Of a DNA stretch of 34,356 bases, positions 1 to 8,037 are shown piece by piece (within the stretch, counting starts at the first letter, position 1; each line of letters opens with the position of its first letter). The translations under genes were made by a program, and so were the position numbers. The stretch is from the NCBI GenBank assembly GCA_900554815.1, contig USIO01000015.1, forward strand, positions 1-34,356. Direction: 5' to 3'. This DNA is from an uncultured Clostridium sp. (lineage in GTDB: Bacteria > Bacillota > Clostridia > TANB77 > CAG-508). Under the pieces are notes generated by a model. The model made no database searches. It saw only the letters and a list, made by a program, of their open reading frames with translations, and was not told where the DNA came from.

Positions 1-144
1 AAATGCTATGGTGGAGATATTACAAGAAAGAAAAAATTATTAGAAAAACAAAAAAAGGGTAAGAAAAAAATGAGACAAATAGGGAATGTAGAAATTCCAC
101 AAGAAGCATTTTTAAGTGTGCTAAAATTAGATGATGAGGAGTAA
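1..144 (+). CDS. lepA: Elongation factor 4 (LepA), C-terminal end only
   Basis: The window opens inside this gene; 47 codons remain before TAA. The visible tail begins KCYGGDITRKKKLLEKQ and ends in a QIGNVEIPQEAF block followed by an acidic end. This matches the conserved C-terminal domain of the LepA/EF4 translational GTPase, which acts on the ribosome to back-translocate or remodel stalled complexes. The GTPase domains lie outside the window. The stop is two bases before the rlmB start, so the two are probably cotranscribed. The family assignment is from recognised sequence; nothing can be said about the start or promoter. Confidence 0.9.
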   Translation, partial: KCYGGDITRKKKLLEKQKKGKKKMRQIGNVEIPQEAFLSVLKLDDEE

Positions 145-146
145 AA

Positions 147-908
147 ATGAAAGAACAAATAAATTATGAAGATAAAATAGAAGGAAGAAATGCAGTATTA
201 GAACTGCTAAATTCTACAAGAGATATTAACAAAATATTTATTCAAAAAGGAGAAAGGCATGGATCTATAAACAAAATAATAGCAATTGCCAAAGAACAAG
301 GAATTGTTGTGGTAGAAACAGAAAAAAACAAACTAGACATTATTTCTGAAACTAAGAACCATCAAGGTGTAATTGCAATTGTCCCACCATTTAACTATTG
401 CGAAGTAGAGGACATCTTACATTATGCAGAAAGTAAAAAAGAAGATCCGTTTATACTTTTGCTAGATGGCATAGAAGATCCACATAATTTTGGTTCTATT
501 ATTAGAACAGCAGAAACAGCAGGAATACATGGAATTATTATTCCAAAAAGAAGAGGTGTTGGAGTAAATGCAACTGTAGCAAAAACTTCAGCAGGTGCAG
601 TAGAATATATGAAAATAGCACGTGTTACTAATTTAACAGAAACAATTAAAAAACTGCAAAGTGCTGGATTATGGATTATTGGAACAGATATGGAAGCAAA
701 AACAAATTACTTTAAACAAGACTATCACGGTCCAATTTGTATTATAATTGGGAGTGAAGGATTTGGAATGAGCAGATTAGTAAAAGAAAATACCGATATG
801 TTTGTAAAAATACCAATGAAAGGAAAAATAAAATCGTTAAATGCTTCTGTATCAGCCGGGATTGTAATTTACGAAGCAATGAAAAATAGAAACACTTTCA
901 ATTCATAA
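147..908 (+). CDS. rlmB: 23S rRNA (guanosine-2'-O)-methyltransferase RlmB
   Basis: A 253-residue SpoU/TrmH-family methyltransferase that would methylate the ribose of a guanosine in the 23S rRNA peptidyl-transferase region using SAM. The N-terminal substrate-binding domain starts with EGRNAVLELL. The catalytic trefoil-knot domain shows the family motifs DGIEDPHNFGSIIRTAE (near residue 107), IIGSEGFGM and the C-terminal LNASVSAGIVIYE. The length is normal and the frame is intact. It contains two CGG triplets, both out of frame (cac-ggt, gcc-ggg). The start ATG is two bases after the lepA stop, which indicates translational coupling. Confidence 0.93.
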   Translation: MKEQINYEDKIEGRNAVLELLNSTRDINKIFIQKGERHGSINKIIAIAKEQGIVVVETEKNKLDIISETKNHQGVIAIVPPFNYCEVEDILHYAESKKEDPFILLLDGIEDPHNFGSIIRTAETAGIHGIIIPKRRGVGVNATVAKTSAGAVEYMKIARVTNLTETIKKLQSAGLWIIGTDMEAKTNYFKQDYHGPICIIIGSEGFGMSRLVKENTDMFVKIPMKGKIKSLNASVSAGIVIYEAMKNRNTFNS

Positions 909-980
909 GTATATTAATAAAAACATAAAATTTAATTAATAAAAACTTTTAAATTATTATTAATAAGAAAGAGGGAAAAT

Positions 981-1613
981 ATGAAAGTTTTATTAGTAAA
1001 CGGAAGCCCGCATGAAAATGGTTGTACCTATACAGCATTAAAAGAAGTATCAGACACATTAAACAATAATGAAATTGAAACAGAAATTATGTGGCTAGGC
1101 ACAAAACCAATTTCAGGTTGCCTTGGCTGTGGAAATTGTGTAAAAACAGGCAAATGCGTTATTTGCGACAAAGTAAACGAATTTTTAGAAGAAGTACCAC
1201 AATGTGATGGATTTATATTTGGAAGCCCAGTTCATTTTGCAGCAATTTCGGGAAGTATGAGTTCTTTTTTGGATAGGGTTTTTTATGGAAGAAGAAAGCT
1301 ATTTTCTAATAAATTAGGAGCAGGAGTTGTAAGTTGCAGAAGAGGTGGTGCTACATCAAGCTTTGATGAATTGAATAAGTATTTTGGAATGAATAATATG
1401 CCAATTGTAACAAGCCAATATTGGAATATGGTACATGGAACAACTCCAGAAGAAGTAAAAGAAGATAAAGAGGGAATGCAAACAATGAGGACACTAGCAA
1501 ACAATATGGCATGGTTACTAAAATGTATAAAAGCAGGAAAAGAAAAGGGAATTGAATTTCCCAAAAACGAAAAAATAATTACTACTAATTTTATTGAAAA
1601 AAATAATATATAA
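981..1613 (+). CDS. NAD(P)H-dependent FMN reductase / iron-sulfur flavoprotein-like
   Basis: A 210-residue flavodoxin-fold protein. The N-terminus MKVLLVNGSPHENG is the FMN phosphate-binding loop. A Cys-rich segment (GCLGCGNCVKTGKCVICD, about residues 47-64) resembles the iron-sulfur flavoprotein/NADPH-dependent FMN reductase group. The GSPVHFAAISGSM segment is the second flavin loop. It probably transfers electrons or reduces quinones or other small substrates in the cytoplasm; the real substrate cannot be told from sequence. A GAGGG ribosome binding site precedes the ATG, and a strong terminator follows. It appears to be a single-gene unit or the last gene after rlmB. Confidence 0.85.
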   Translation: MKVLLVNGSPHENGCTYTALKEVSDTLNNNEIETEIMWLGTKPISGCLGCGNCVKTGKCVICDKVNEFLEEVPQCDGFIFGSPVHFAAISGSMSSFLDRVFYGRRKLFSNKLGAGVVSCRRGGATSSFDELNKYFGMNNMPIVTSQYWNMVHGTTPEEVKEDKEGMQTMRTLANNMAWLLKCIKAGKEKGIEFPKNEKIITTNFIEKNNI

Positions 1614-1634
1614 GTAAAAGTTTAAGAATAGTAA

Positions 1635-1676
1635 AAAGATGTTCTAATAAAATATTATACTAGAACATCTTTTTTT
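1635..1676 (+). terminator. Rho-independent terminator after the FMN reductase gene
   Basis: A 12-bp perfect stem (AAAGATGTTCTA / TAGAACATCTTT) with a 14-nt loop is followed by a T run. It lies about 20 bases after the stop codon. Confidence 0.9.
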
Positions 1677-1816
1677 ATTGTATAGGATAAACTGGCAATT
1701 TTAGTACCAAGTTGCATAATAAAAATTGGCATTTAAAATTTCCCACACAAAACTTTAGAATTATAAAGCTAGATTAAATAGTACCTAATAAAATAGATTT
1801 AAAAAATAAATTAAAA

Positions 1817-1912
1817 CTATTCACAATTACTATTATTAGTATTTTTTTGATTGTTATTTTTGTTGTTTTTACTATTGTTGTTATTCTTATTGTTTTTATT
1901 TTTATTTTCCAT
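1817..1912 (-). CDS. Small Asn/Lys-rich peptide (31 residues)
   Basis: In the otherwise empty 1677-2055 gap, the minus strand carries an ATG eight bases after AAGGAGGTG, a near-perfect ribosome binding site. The ORF begins MENKNKNNKNNNNS and ends NNSNCE, almost wholly Asn, Lys, Ser and Gln with one Cys next to the end. The stop is TAG. The strong ribosome binding site is the main evidence that it is real. I do not recognise a family. Possibilities are a spore-associated or regulatory micropeptide. Because the A-rich sequence could give a low-complexity ORF by chance, confidence is moderate. It is transcribed divergently from cmk. Confidence 0.55.
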   Translation of the reverse strand: MENKNKNNKNNNNSKNNKNNNQKNTNNSNCE

Positions 1913-1974
1913 TGTACAAGCACCTCCTTGCAATAAATATTGTTTGCGAAAATCAATAAAAGTATGTAAATTTA

Positions 1975-2004
1975 TTGAGAAAAAAATTTTTTTATTATAT
2001 AATA
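1975..2004 (+). promoter_or_regulatory. Sigma-A type promoter for cmk
   Basis: TTGAGA at 1975-1980 and TATAAT at 1999-2004 are separated by 18 bases, about 50 bases upstream of the cmk start. Confidence 0.7.
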
Positions 2005-2055
2005 CAGCTTAAGATGTATGCAATAAAAATATACTAAACAAAAGTGAGGGGAAAA

Positions 2056-2727
2056 ATGGAAAATAAAGTAATTGGGATAGAAGGACTTGTTGGATGTGGA
2101 AAAACAAGTATATGTAGAGAACTACTAAATAGAATACCAAATTCTATTTTATTAAATGGTGGAAATATGTATAGAGCAATTGCATTTGCAATTATTTCTT
2201 CAGGAAAACCAATAAAGGATTTAAAAAATATAGACGCAAAAGAGTTAATGGATTTATTAAAAATAGAATTAAAAATAGAAAACAGGGAAACATTTTTTTA
2301 TATTAATGGAATAAAACTAGAAGAAGAAAAATTGCAATCTACTGCTACTTCTTTAGCGGTATCGGAATTTGGGGAAAGTGCAGATAACACTAAAATGTTT
2401 GAATTTGCAAGAAATTTAATTAACACATTAAAACAAAGAAATAATATAATAGTATCAGGAAGAGGAATTATGAAAATATACCCACAAGTAGATTATCATT
2501 TATTCTTAACTGCAACATTAGAAGAAAGAGTTAATAGAAAATGTATACAATATGGTAGCAAAATTACAAGAAAAGAAATAGAAGAAAACATTATAAAAAG
2601 AGATACTATACAAAAAAAGTCAGGGTATTATGAAATATCGCCTAAAACTATTATAATAGATGTAACACAATGTAATTGCGTATCTGAGGCAACAGATAAA
2701 GTTTTAGAAAACATGTTGCATAAATAA
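2056..2727 (+). CDS. cmk: Cytidylate kinase (CMP/dCMP kinase)
   Basis: A 223-residue P-loop nucleotide kinase that would phosphorylate CMP/dCMP in pyrimidine nucleotide supply. The Walker A motif GLVGCGKTS is at residues 9-17. The later GRGIMKIYPQVDYHLFLTA block corresponds to the cmk GRDIGTVVFPNADLKIFLTA region, although the usual Asp after GR is Gly here. The family Arg motif follows at LEERVNRK. I chose the ATG at 2056, with GAGGGG just upstream, over a GTG four codons earlier. It sits 21 bases before murD, probably in one operon. The substitution in the GRD motif leaves some room for a related small-molecule kinase. Confidence 0.75.
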   Translation: MENKVIGIEGLVGCGKTSICRELLNRIPNSILLNGGNMYRAIAFAIISSGKPIKDLKNIDAKELMDLLKIELKIENRETFFYINGIKLEEEKLQSTATSLAVSEFGESADNTKMFEFARNLINTLKQRNNIIVSGRGIMKIYPQVDYHLFLTATLEERVNRKCIQYGSKITRKEIEENIIKRDTIQKKSGYYEISPKTIIIDVTQCNCVSEATDKVLENMLHK

Positions 2728-2748
2728 ATAAAGAGAAGGAGATATAAT

Positions 2749-4150
2749 ATGTCTTACCAAAATAATAAACTAGAAGAATTTAATAAATACATAAAAGGAA
2801 AAAAAGTGGCAATTATTGGCCTAGGAGTTTCAAATATTCCTTTACTAGAATATTTATACAAATTACAAGCAGAAGTAACAATTCTTGATACAAAAACAGT
2901 AGAAACAATTGACAAAAAAGCGTTGGGACGTGTTTATGAATACAATATGAAAATATTTTTAGGAAAAGATTGTTTATCTAAATTAATAGGATTTGATATT
3001 ATTTTTCGCAGTCCAAGTTGTATGCCAACTAAACCAGAAATACAAAAAGAATTGGCAAGAGGAGCAATTCTTACATCAGAAATAGAAATGACAATGGAAT
3101 TATGCCCAGGCAAAATAATAGCTGTTACAGGGAGTGACCGGTAAAACAACTACTACAAGCTTAATTTATGAAATATTAAAACAACAAGGATACACTTGCT
3201 ACTTAGGAGGAAATATTGGAATTCCACTATTTACAAAAATTCCAGAAATGACACCAAAAGACATTATAGTTTTAGAATTAAGCAGTTTTCAACTAATGAA
3301 TATGAAAGTTAGCCCCAATATTGCAGTTATAACAAATATTGCACCTAATCATTTAGACATTCATAACTCATATGAAGAATATATTGAAGCAAAAACTAAT
3401 ATTTTTAAATACCAAAGCCAAGAAGGAATTGTTGTATTAAATTATGACAATGATATTACAAGAAAAATGGGAGAACAAACAATAGGAAAAGTCTGCTATT
3501 TTAGTAGCAAAGAAAAACTAGATAATGGCTATATATTAGACAATGGTGTAATTAAATATTGCCAAAATGGTTTAAGAAGACATATTATAGAAGCAAAAAA
3601 TTTATTATTAAGAGGAATACATAATTGCGAAAATGTTTGTGCAGCTCTTGCAGCTACAGAAAGCCTAGCAGATATAGAAAACCAAATAAAAGCAATTTCT
3701 AAATTTAAAGGGGTAGAACATAGACTAGAATTTGTTAAAGAACTAGATGATGTAAAATGGTATAATGATTCTATTGGAACAAGTCCAACAAGAACAATTG
3801 CGGGTTTATATTCATTTGAAGAACCAATTATTTTAATTGCTGGAGGATATGATAAGCATTTGGAATACGAGCCTTTGGCTAAACCCATTGTAGAAAAGGT
3901 TAGTAATTTAATTTTGTTAGGTCAAACAGCAGAAAAAATTGAAAAATCAGTAGAAAGAGAGTTAAAAAGAACTAAAAAATCATTACCAATATTTAGATGC
4001 CAAAATCTAGAAGAAGCGGTCCAAGAAGCAAGAAATATAGCAAAACCCGGAGACATTGTTTTGCTATCTCCTGCTAGTGCAGCATTTGATATGTTTAAAA
4101 ATTTTGAACAAAGAGGAAAGATTTATAAAGAACTTGTAAATAATTTATAA
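2749..4150 (+). CDS. murD: UDP-N-acetylmuramoyl-L-alanine--D-glutamate ligase MurD (one +1 shift at CGG)
   Basis: MurD adds D-glutamate to UDP-MurNAc-Ala in cytoplasmic peptidoglycan synthesis. Read with one skipped base at 3139, the gene gives 466 residues, normal for MurD. The N-terminal Rossmann domain (KKVAIIGLGVSNIPLLEYL) is followed by the ATP P-loop AVTGSD-G-KTTTT around residue 131. The Gly of GK is supplied by the shifted codon. Downstream are LELSSFQL, NIAPNHLDIH, GVEHRLEFV, YNDSIGTSPT and a C-terminal LLSPASAAFDMF. Without the shift the protein stops after 131 residues, inside the ATP-binding loop. The ribosome binding site AAGGAGAT precedes the ATG. All parts except the CGG site are intact. 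Confidence 0.93.
3139..3141 (+). other. In-frame CGG (CGGT), +1 frameshift site in murD
   Basis: Codon 131 of murD reads CGG, then TAA. Skipping C gives GGT (Gly) and continues into KTTTT, restoring the MurD P-loop. The preceding codon is GAC. Confidence 0.93.
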
Positions 4151-4206
4151 TTCACACATTTAAAAATTTTTGAATAATATATAACAAAATATTTAGGAGG
4201 TAAGTT

Positions 4207-4737
4207 ATGTATTATCAAAATTATGAAGACTATATGAGAAACGTTTTGGGATATCCAAATGCAAATGAGACTACATATTCATTTCAAGAAGATGGATATA
4301 ATGTAATGGACAATACAGAAGATATGGAATTGTATCCAGAAATATATAAACTAATATATCCTATGATTTGTAAAATTTGTGATGAAAAAATAAATATGCC
4401 AATTACACAACAATTAGTAGATGAAATGACAAATACAATTTACAATAACATAGAAGCAGAAACTGAAGAATCACAAACTAGAGAAGTATTAAAAAATGGT
4501 GATGTGAGAAATCCAAATGCAAAACAGCCAGAAACGCAAACTAGACAAAGAACACCTAATAAAACTTTGCAAGATTTAATACGTATTTTAATATTAAGGG
4601 AATTATTCCAAAGAAGTAGAAGACCTAATAGACCGCCACAAATGCCACCAATTCCACCAAGACCACCATACCCAGGAATGGGAGCAGGAGGAAGGCCACC
4701 AATAATGCCAAGAGATTATAATAATTTATATTACTAA
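4207..4737 (+). CDS. Tyr/Pro-rich protein of unknown function
   Basis: 176 residues with a perfect AGGAGG ribosome binding site. The N-terminal third is Tyr-, Asn- and acidic-rich (MYYQNYEDYMRNVLGYP). The middle (about 45-85) is likely helical, with two Cys in MICKICDE. A Gln/Thr-rich linker leads to a short helix (LQDLIRILILRELFQ). The tail is a low-complexity Pro/Arg/Gly stretch ending in tyrosines (NNLYY). No signal peptide is seen. Composition and the presence of sporulation genes nearby suggest a spore-coat or envelope-associated structural protein, but this is inference; I do not recognise the family. It has its own terminator and sits between murD and a HAD hydrolase gene. Confidence 0.8.
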   Translation: MYYQNYEDYMRNVLGYPNANETTYSFQEDGYNVMDNTEDMELYPEIYKLIYPMICKICDEKINMPITQQLVDEMTNTIYNNIEAETEESQTREVLKNGDVRNPNAKQPETQTRQRTPNKTLQDLIRILILRELFQRSRRPNRPPQMPPIPPRPPYPGMGAGGRPPIMPRDYNNLYY

Positions 4738-4741
4738 AATA

Positions 4742-4775
4742 TTGCATGTGAGTACGTTAATGTGTTCACATGCAA
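4742..4775 (+). terminator. Hairpin terminator after the Tyr/Pro-rich gene
   Basis: A 10-bp stem (TTGCATGTGA / TCACATGCAA) begins 5 bases after the stop. The following T-rich stretch is interrupted, so termination strength is uncertain. Confidence 0.65.
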
Positions 4776-4817
4776 TAAAGTTTATTTTTAGAATAAATTT
4801 TTAAGAAAGGACAAGCC

Positions 4818-5463
4818 ATGATAAAAAGAATTATTTTTGATATAGACAATACTCTTATTCAATGGAAAGACGAATATTATCAAAATGTAAATAAATTATT
4901 CGAAGAATTAGATATTCCATATACAAAAGAAGATATAAAAAATGTAGTAAAAGCTATTAATAATTATGAATTAAAATATGAATATTTTAAAATAAATAGC
5001 ATGCAGGAAATGTTTTGTAATACACTAAATAAAAAATTACCAGAAAATTTTACAAGTTTAATTTTAAAATATTTTACAAAATGTGTGCCAGATAGCATTT
5101 GCCAAAAAAATATAGAAACTTTAGAATATTTACAAAAAAAATATGAACTAGTAATTTTAACAAATTGGTTTGCAGATGTACAAATAAAAAGACTAAAAAA
5201 AGTAGGAATTTATAACTATTTTAGAGAAATATATGCAACAGAAAATATAAAAATTAAACCAAATCCAGAAAGTTTTAAAGCAGCTATTGGAACAAATAAA
5301 CCAGAAGAATGTATTATGATAGGAGATAACTTAAAAACAGATATACAAGGGGCATTAGATTTTGGAATACGGTGCAATTTATATAACTTCCAATAAAAAC
5401 ATAAATAAGAATGAAAACTACAAAATAATTCATGAGTTATCAGAATTAAAATCTATTTTATAA
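4818..5463 (+). CDS. HAD-superfamily hydrolase (one +1 shift at CGG)
   Basis: A haloacid-dehalogenase-like phosphatase of 214 residues after repair. Motif I is FDIDNTLI (Asp8, Asp10), motif II is LTNW, motif III Lys lies in IKIKPNPESF, and motif IV is MIGDNLKTDIQGA. A helical cap lies between motifs I and II. At 5370 an in-frame CGG follows DFGI. Skipping the C gives GAIYITSNK and a further 29 residues to TAA at 5461, replacing an 8-residue out-of-frame tail. HAD proteins of this type normally have G-[IVA] followed by a beta strand here, so the shifted reading is the natural one. The substrate cannot be predicted. Confidence 0.85.
5370..5372 (+). other. In-frame CGG (CGGT), +1 frameshift site in the HAD gene
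   Basis: Codon 185 is CGG after ATA. Skipping C gives GGT GCA ATT (Gly-Ala-Ile) and a longer C-terminus. Here the unshifted frame also stays open for a few codons, so the shift is easy to miss. Confidence 0.82.
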
Positions 5464-5568
5464 TTAAAATTTAAACCAAATGTATTAATAGAATTTGTAT
5501 AATAAGCGAATATTTAAAATTCTAATGGCATAATATAAATAATAATACATACACACAGAGGGAGTAAC

Positions 5569-6559
5569 ATGCCATTAATTGCTATAACTATAATAATAGT
5601 GATTCTACTAATATTAACCAATGCAATTACAGATGCACCAAATGCTATTTGCACACTTGTAGCTTCAAAAGTGATGCCATTTAAAAAAGCATCACTTTTA
5701 AGTGCTTTATTTAATATGCTTCGGAATTATTATAATGAGCCTATGCAATATTTCTGTTGCAAACACTATCAGCAACATGATAAACTTAAATGAAGGTATT
5801 CATGGAATTATTGGTTTGATTAGTGCTATGTTTTCTGTTATTTTGTTTGCCTTAATAGCACTAATATTTGGAATCCCAACTAGTGAAACACATGGACTAA
5901 TTGCAGGAATAACAGGAAGCGGAATAGCATTATATGGTTTATCTGCAATTAATTTTTTCGAGTGGAAAAATGTAATAATTGGATTATTGTGGTCTATTAT
6001 AGGTACATATTTTATTGCAATTTTAATAAACAAAATATTTTTAAAAATAAAAATAAAAGATAAAAGTGCAAAAATTGCCCAAATTAGTAGTATGTGTGGG
6101 ATGTCGTTTATGCATGGAGCGCAAGACGGACAAAAATTCATTGGGATTTTAATAATATTTATAAGTATGCTAAATGGAAATAGTGTTCCTAGTTGCATCA
6201 ACCAGTATGAATATATTCCTATTATTTTATTTACTGCAATTTTAATGTTTATAGGTGTAGCAATAGGAGGCAAAAAAATTGTAGAAAATATAGGCGAAAA
6301 CTTAACTAAATTAAATCTAAAACAGGCACTACTTACAGACATAACAACAATATTTAGTTTGCTTGTAGCAACTATTGGAGGACTTCCAGTTAGTACAACA
6401 CATGCCAAAACGATTTCAATTATTGGAATTGGAAGACAAGAAAATAAAAAATTAAATAAACATGCAATAAAAAATATATTTAAAGCATGGGCATATACTT
6501 TTCCAATATGTTTTCTAATTTCATATTTTATTTCAAAAATATGCATAATTATTTTGTAA
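5569..6559 (+). CDS. PiT-family inorganic phosphate permease (one +1 shift at CGG)
   Basis: An integral membrane phosphate (or sulfate) transporter, 329 residues after repair. The two signature halves are present: TNAITDAPNAI near residue 20 and MSFMHGAQDGQKFIG in the second half. Each lies in a run of hydrophobic helices; about nine or ten membrane segments can be counted. The N-terminal 51 codons end in ALFNML; CGG at 5722 then throws the frame off. Skipping C gives GIIIMSLCNISVA, a proper helix, and reading continues to TAA at 6557. A GAGGGAG ribosome binding site precedes the ATG. No PhoU-like partner is adjacent. Confidence 0.88.
5722..5724 (+). other. In-frame CGG (CGGA), +1 frameshift site in the PiT permease gene
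   Basis: Codon 52 is CGG after CTT. Skipping C gives GGA (Gly) ATT ATT ATA, restoring a transmembrane helix. Confidence 0.92.
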
Positions 6560-6636
6560 CTTAATATTTAATAAAACAAACCACCTTGAAAAAAATGCTA
6601 AATTATAATAAAATATACACAAAAATGGAGGAAAAA

Positions 6637-8037
6637 ATGGAAGAAATAAATTTACAAAAACAATATATAGAAAAAATAAAACAATTAAATTATAAAAATG
6701 TACACTATTTTATTTTAACAATGGGATGTAAACTAAATGAAAATGATTCTGAAAAAATTTCTGGAATGTTATCTCAAATGGGATACAAAAAAGCAGAAGA
6801 ATTAAGTGATTCAGACATTGTTATTATAAATACTTGTTGCGTTAGGGAAAATGCAGAAGAAAAAGTTTTTGGAAAACTAGGAGAATTAAAAAAATTAAAA
6901 CAAGAAAAAGGAATTATTATTGCTGTATGTGGTTGCATGATGCAGCAAGAACACATCGTAGCTAAAATAAAAAAAAGCTATCCATTTGTAGACATTATAT
7001 TTGGAACTCACACATTACATAAACTACCAGAAGATCTATACTATATTTTAACAAAAAAAACAAAACTACAAGATGTAGAAAATATAGAAGGACAAGTATA
7101 TGAAGGGCTTCCAATAAAACGAGAAAATAAATATCAAGCAAGTGTAACCATTATGTATGGATGTAATAATTTTTGTAGCTATTGCATTGTACCATATGTA
7201 AGAGGAAGAGAAAGAAGTAGATCACCACAATATATTTTAGAAGAAATACAGCAACTAGCAAATGAAGGAACTGTTGAAATTACGCTTTTAGGACAAAATG
7301 TAAACTCATATTTAAAAAGCGAAAAATGGCAAGAACTAGGGAAAGAAGAATGCGGAGTAAATTCTTTTGCAACATTGTTAAGAGCCATTAATAAAATAGA
7401 AGGAATTCAAAGGATAAGATTTATTTCTCCACACCCAAAAGATTTTACAGATGATGTAATAGAAGCAATTAGAGATTGCAAAAAAGTATGTAAATTAATT
7501 CATTTGCCTCTACAATCTGGAAGTACTAGAGTTTTAGCAAATATGAACAGAAAATATACAAAAAAAGATTTTTTAACATTGGTTAGTAAAATGCGTGAAA
7601 AAATACCAAATGTAACATTTTCTACAGACATTATTGTTGGATTTCCAGGAGAAACCGAAGAAGATTTTAAAGATACATTAGACGTAATAAAAAGTGTAAA
7701 TTTTGAGCAAATCTATATGTTTATATATTCTAGAAGAGTAGGAACTGTTGCAGATAAAATGGAAAATCAAATATCTGAAGAAATAAAACATGAAAGATTT
7801 AATAGGCTAAAAGAATTATTTGAAAGCAATATTTCTAATAATAATAAAAAGTATATTGGGACAATTCAAAATGTACTAGTAGAAGGAACCAGTAAAAATA
7901 ATACACAAATATATACAGGAAGAACAGATAGTAATAAAATTGTAAATTTTAAAGGAAATAATCAATTAATAGGAAAAATAATTAATATTAAAATAACTAA
8001 TGAACATATGTGGTATTTAGAAGGAGAAGTGGTATAA
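6637..8037 (+). CDS. miaB: tRNA-2-methylthio-N6-dimethylallyladenosine synthase MiaB
   Basis: A radical-SAM methylthiotransferase of 466 residues that modifies A37 of tRNAs reading UNN codons. The N-terminal UPF0004 domain shows its three cluster cysteines: TMGCKLNENDSEK (Cys31), INTCCVRENA (Cys67) and VCGCMMQQE (Cys100). The radical-SAM motif CNNFCSYC spans Cys176, Cys180 and Cys183, followed by VRGRERSR. A TRAM-like RNA-binding domain ends the protein. I chose the ATG at 6637, five bases after GGAGG, over an upstream TTG at 6586. The stop TAA overlaps the mutS start by one base, a classical miaB-mutS operon. The frame is intact. Confidence 0.93.
   Translation: MEEINLQKQYIEKIKQLNYKNVHYFILTMGCKLNENDSEKISGMLSQMGYKKAEELSDSDIVIINTCCVRENAEEKVFGKLGELKKLKQEKGIIIAVCGCMMQQEHIVAKIKKSYPFVDIIFGTHTLHKLPEDLYYILTKKTKLQDVENIEGQVYEGLPIKRENKYQASVTIMYGCNNFCSYCIVPYVRGRERSRSPQYILEEIQQLANEGTVEITLLGQNVNSYLKSEKWQELGKEECGVNSFATLLRAINKIEGIQRIRFISPHPKDFTDDVIEAIRDCKKVCKLIHLPLQSGSTRVLANMNRKYTKKDFLTLVSKMREKIPNVTFSTDIIVGFPGETEEDFKDTLDVIKSVNFEQIYMFIYSRRVGTVADKMENQISEEIKHERFNRLKELFESNISNNNKKYIGTIQNVLVEGTSKNNTQIYTGRTDSNKIVNFKGNNQLIGKIINIKITNEHMWYLEGEVV

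Noticed and set aside
1774..1956. Minus-strand ORF of 60 codons in the gap before cmk.
   Set aside because: No ribosome binding site; low-complexity Ile/Lys in a different frame from the better-supported 31-codon ORF.
5800..6546. Long minus-strand ORF opposite the PiT permease gene.
   Set aside because: Shadow of a hydrophobic gene in an AT-rich genome; no ribosome binding site and no family match.
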